A stretch of DNA of 64,000 bases from Nocardiopsis potens DSM 45234. GTDB lineage: Bacteria > Actinomycetota > Actinomycetes > Streptosporangiales > Streptosporangiaceae. This document shows, piece after piece, positions 63,830 to 64,000 of the stretch. The position numbers and the translations under genes are program-made. The notes under the pieces were generated by a model, which worked only from the letters and a program-made list of their open reading frames with translations, did not search any database and was not told the origin of the DNA. How positions within the stretch are numbered: the first letter of the stretch is position 1; each line of letters begins with the position of its first letter. The DNA lies in NCBI RefSeq assembly GCF_000341105.1, contig NZ_ANBB01000054.1, positions 47,423 through 111,422 of the forward strand. Reading direction: 5' to 3'.

Positions 63830-64000
63830 CGGCAGAGCAGGGAGGGGCGGCCGGGGCGGGCCGGGGGCGGGTTCGCCGTTCCCGCGTCGCCCGGGCGTCG
63901 GAGCCGGCCGCCTCTGAAACCACTGCACCTCCCCGACCTGGGCGAATACGCAGGGTGATGGTGGGGTGGGGTGCCCTGCGCACCGCGAGAGCACCCCGGT
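63830..64000 (+). repeat. End module of array 3, continues to the window edge
   Basis: These 171 bases match 31121-31292 in order and length (about 85% by eye) and stop exactly where the match would pass into the core seen at 31293. A full second copy of the core and an inverted array could lie just outside the window. Confidence 0.88.

Noticed and set aside
63467..63958. 163-codon plus-strand frame ending in a sequence similar to the frame at 30888-31250
   Set aside because: Similarity reflects the shared DNA module; differences between the copies are not biased to third positions, so coding selection is not supported.

Overview
The window comes from a high-GC (about 73% by eye) Gram-positive actinomycete. 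Third-position GC is extreme, GTG and TTG starts are common, 4-base start/stop overlaps are frequent, and phosphatidylinositol-mannoside genes and a conservon are present. The gene order and a CelR/CebR-type cellobiose locus with the regulator last in the operon suggest Nocardiopsaceae or a close relative in Streptosporangiales. That placement is inference; no rRNA gene or phylogenetic marker was compared.

Bases 1-17100 are a conserved housekeeping block, mostly on the minus strand. It holds an MBL-fold hydrolase (cut by the window edge), a DUF349 protein, a small cupin, the (p)ppGpp enzyme Rel, apt, yajC, ruvB-ruvA-ruvC behind an SOS box, yebC, pdxT, pdxS, a LemA-like membrane protein, the PI-mannoside set (pimA, acyltransferase, pgsA), a DCC-family protein, a HIT protein and TerC. 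Two things are odd here. secD and secF are missing from their usual place between yajC and apt. pimA carries an in-frame 54-bp tandem repeat before its normal N-terminus.

Bases 17300-23000 hold a coupled iclR-hutG-gltS operon, a DUF885 peptidase and a cyclase-family hydrolase. Bases 23035-28240 are a conservon (cvnA-B-C-D: sensor kinase, roadblock protein, DUF742 protein, GTPase). A secreted M15 peptidase with a coiled coil and a VOC protein follow. Bases 30860-32285 are a gene-poor composite repeat region: two arrays of degenerate 70-77 bp units in inverted orientation around a core of about 250 bp. A third array with the same 171-bp end module closes the window (63380-64000).

Bases 32286-45163 contain a FAH-like protein, a small CxxCxGxG protein, the cellobiose operon cebE-cebF-cebG-bglC-celR with a perfect TGGGAGCGCTCCCA operator, the methionine importer metN-metI-metQ, and several cell-surface proteins. 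Bases 45308-55413 contain metE under a cobalamin riboswitch, a lipoprotein deacetylase, a DUF6461-like protein, pyrD, a PAC2 protein, an ABC-class ATPase and a small ABM-like protein with a SoxR-type promoter that may give a leaderless mRNA. Bases 55574-63327 contain a glutamate-type ABC importer and a branched-chain 2-oxoacid dehydrogenase operon (E1 alpha, E1 beta, E2) divergent from an Lrp/AsnC regulator.

No tRNA, rRNA, CRISPR array, transposase or prophage gene was recognised. The best candidates for something undescribed are the composite repeat arrays with their structured core, the dispersed 68-bp palindrome, and the repeat-extended PimA.
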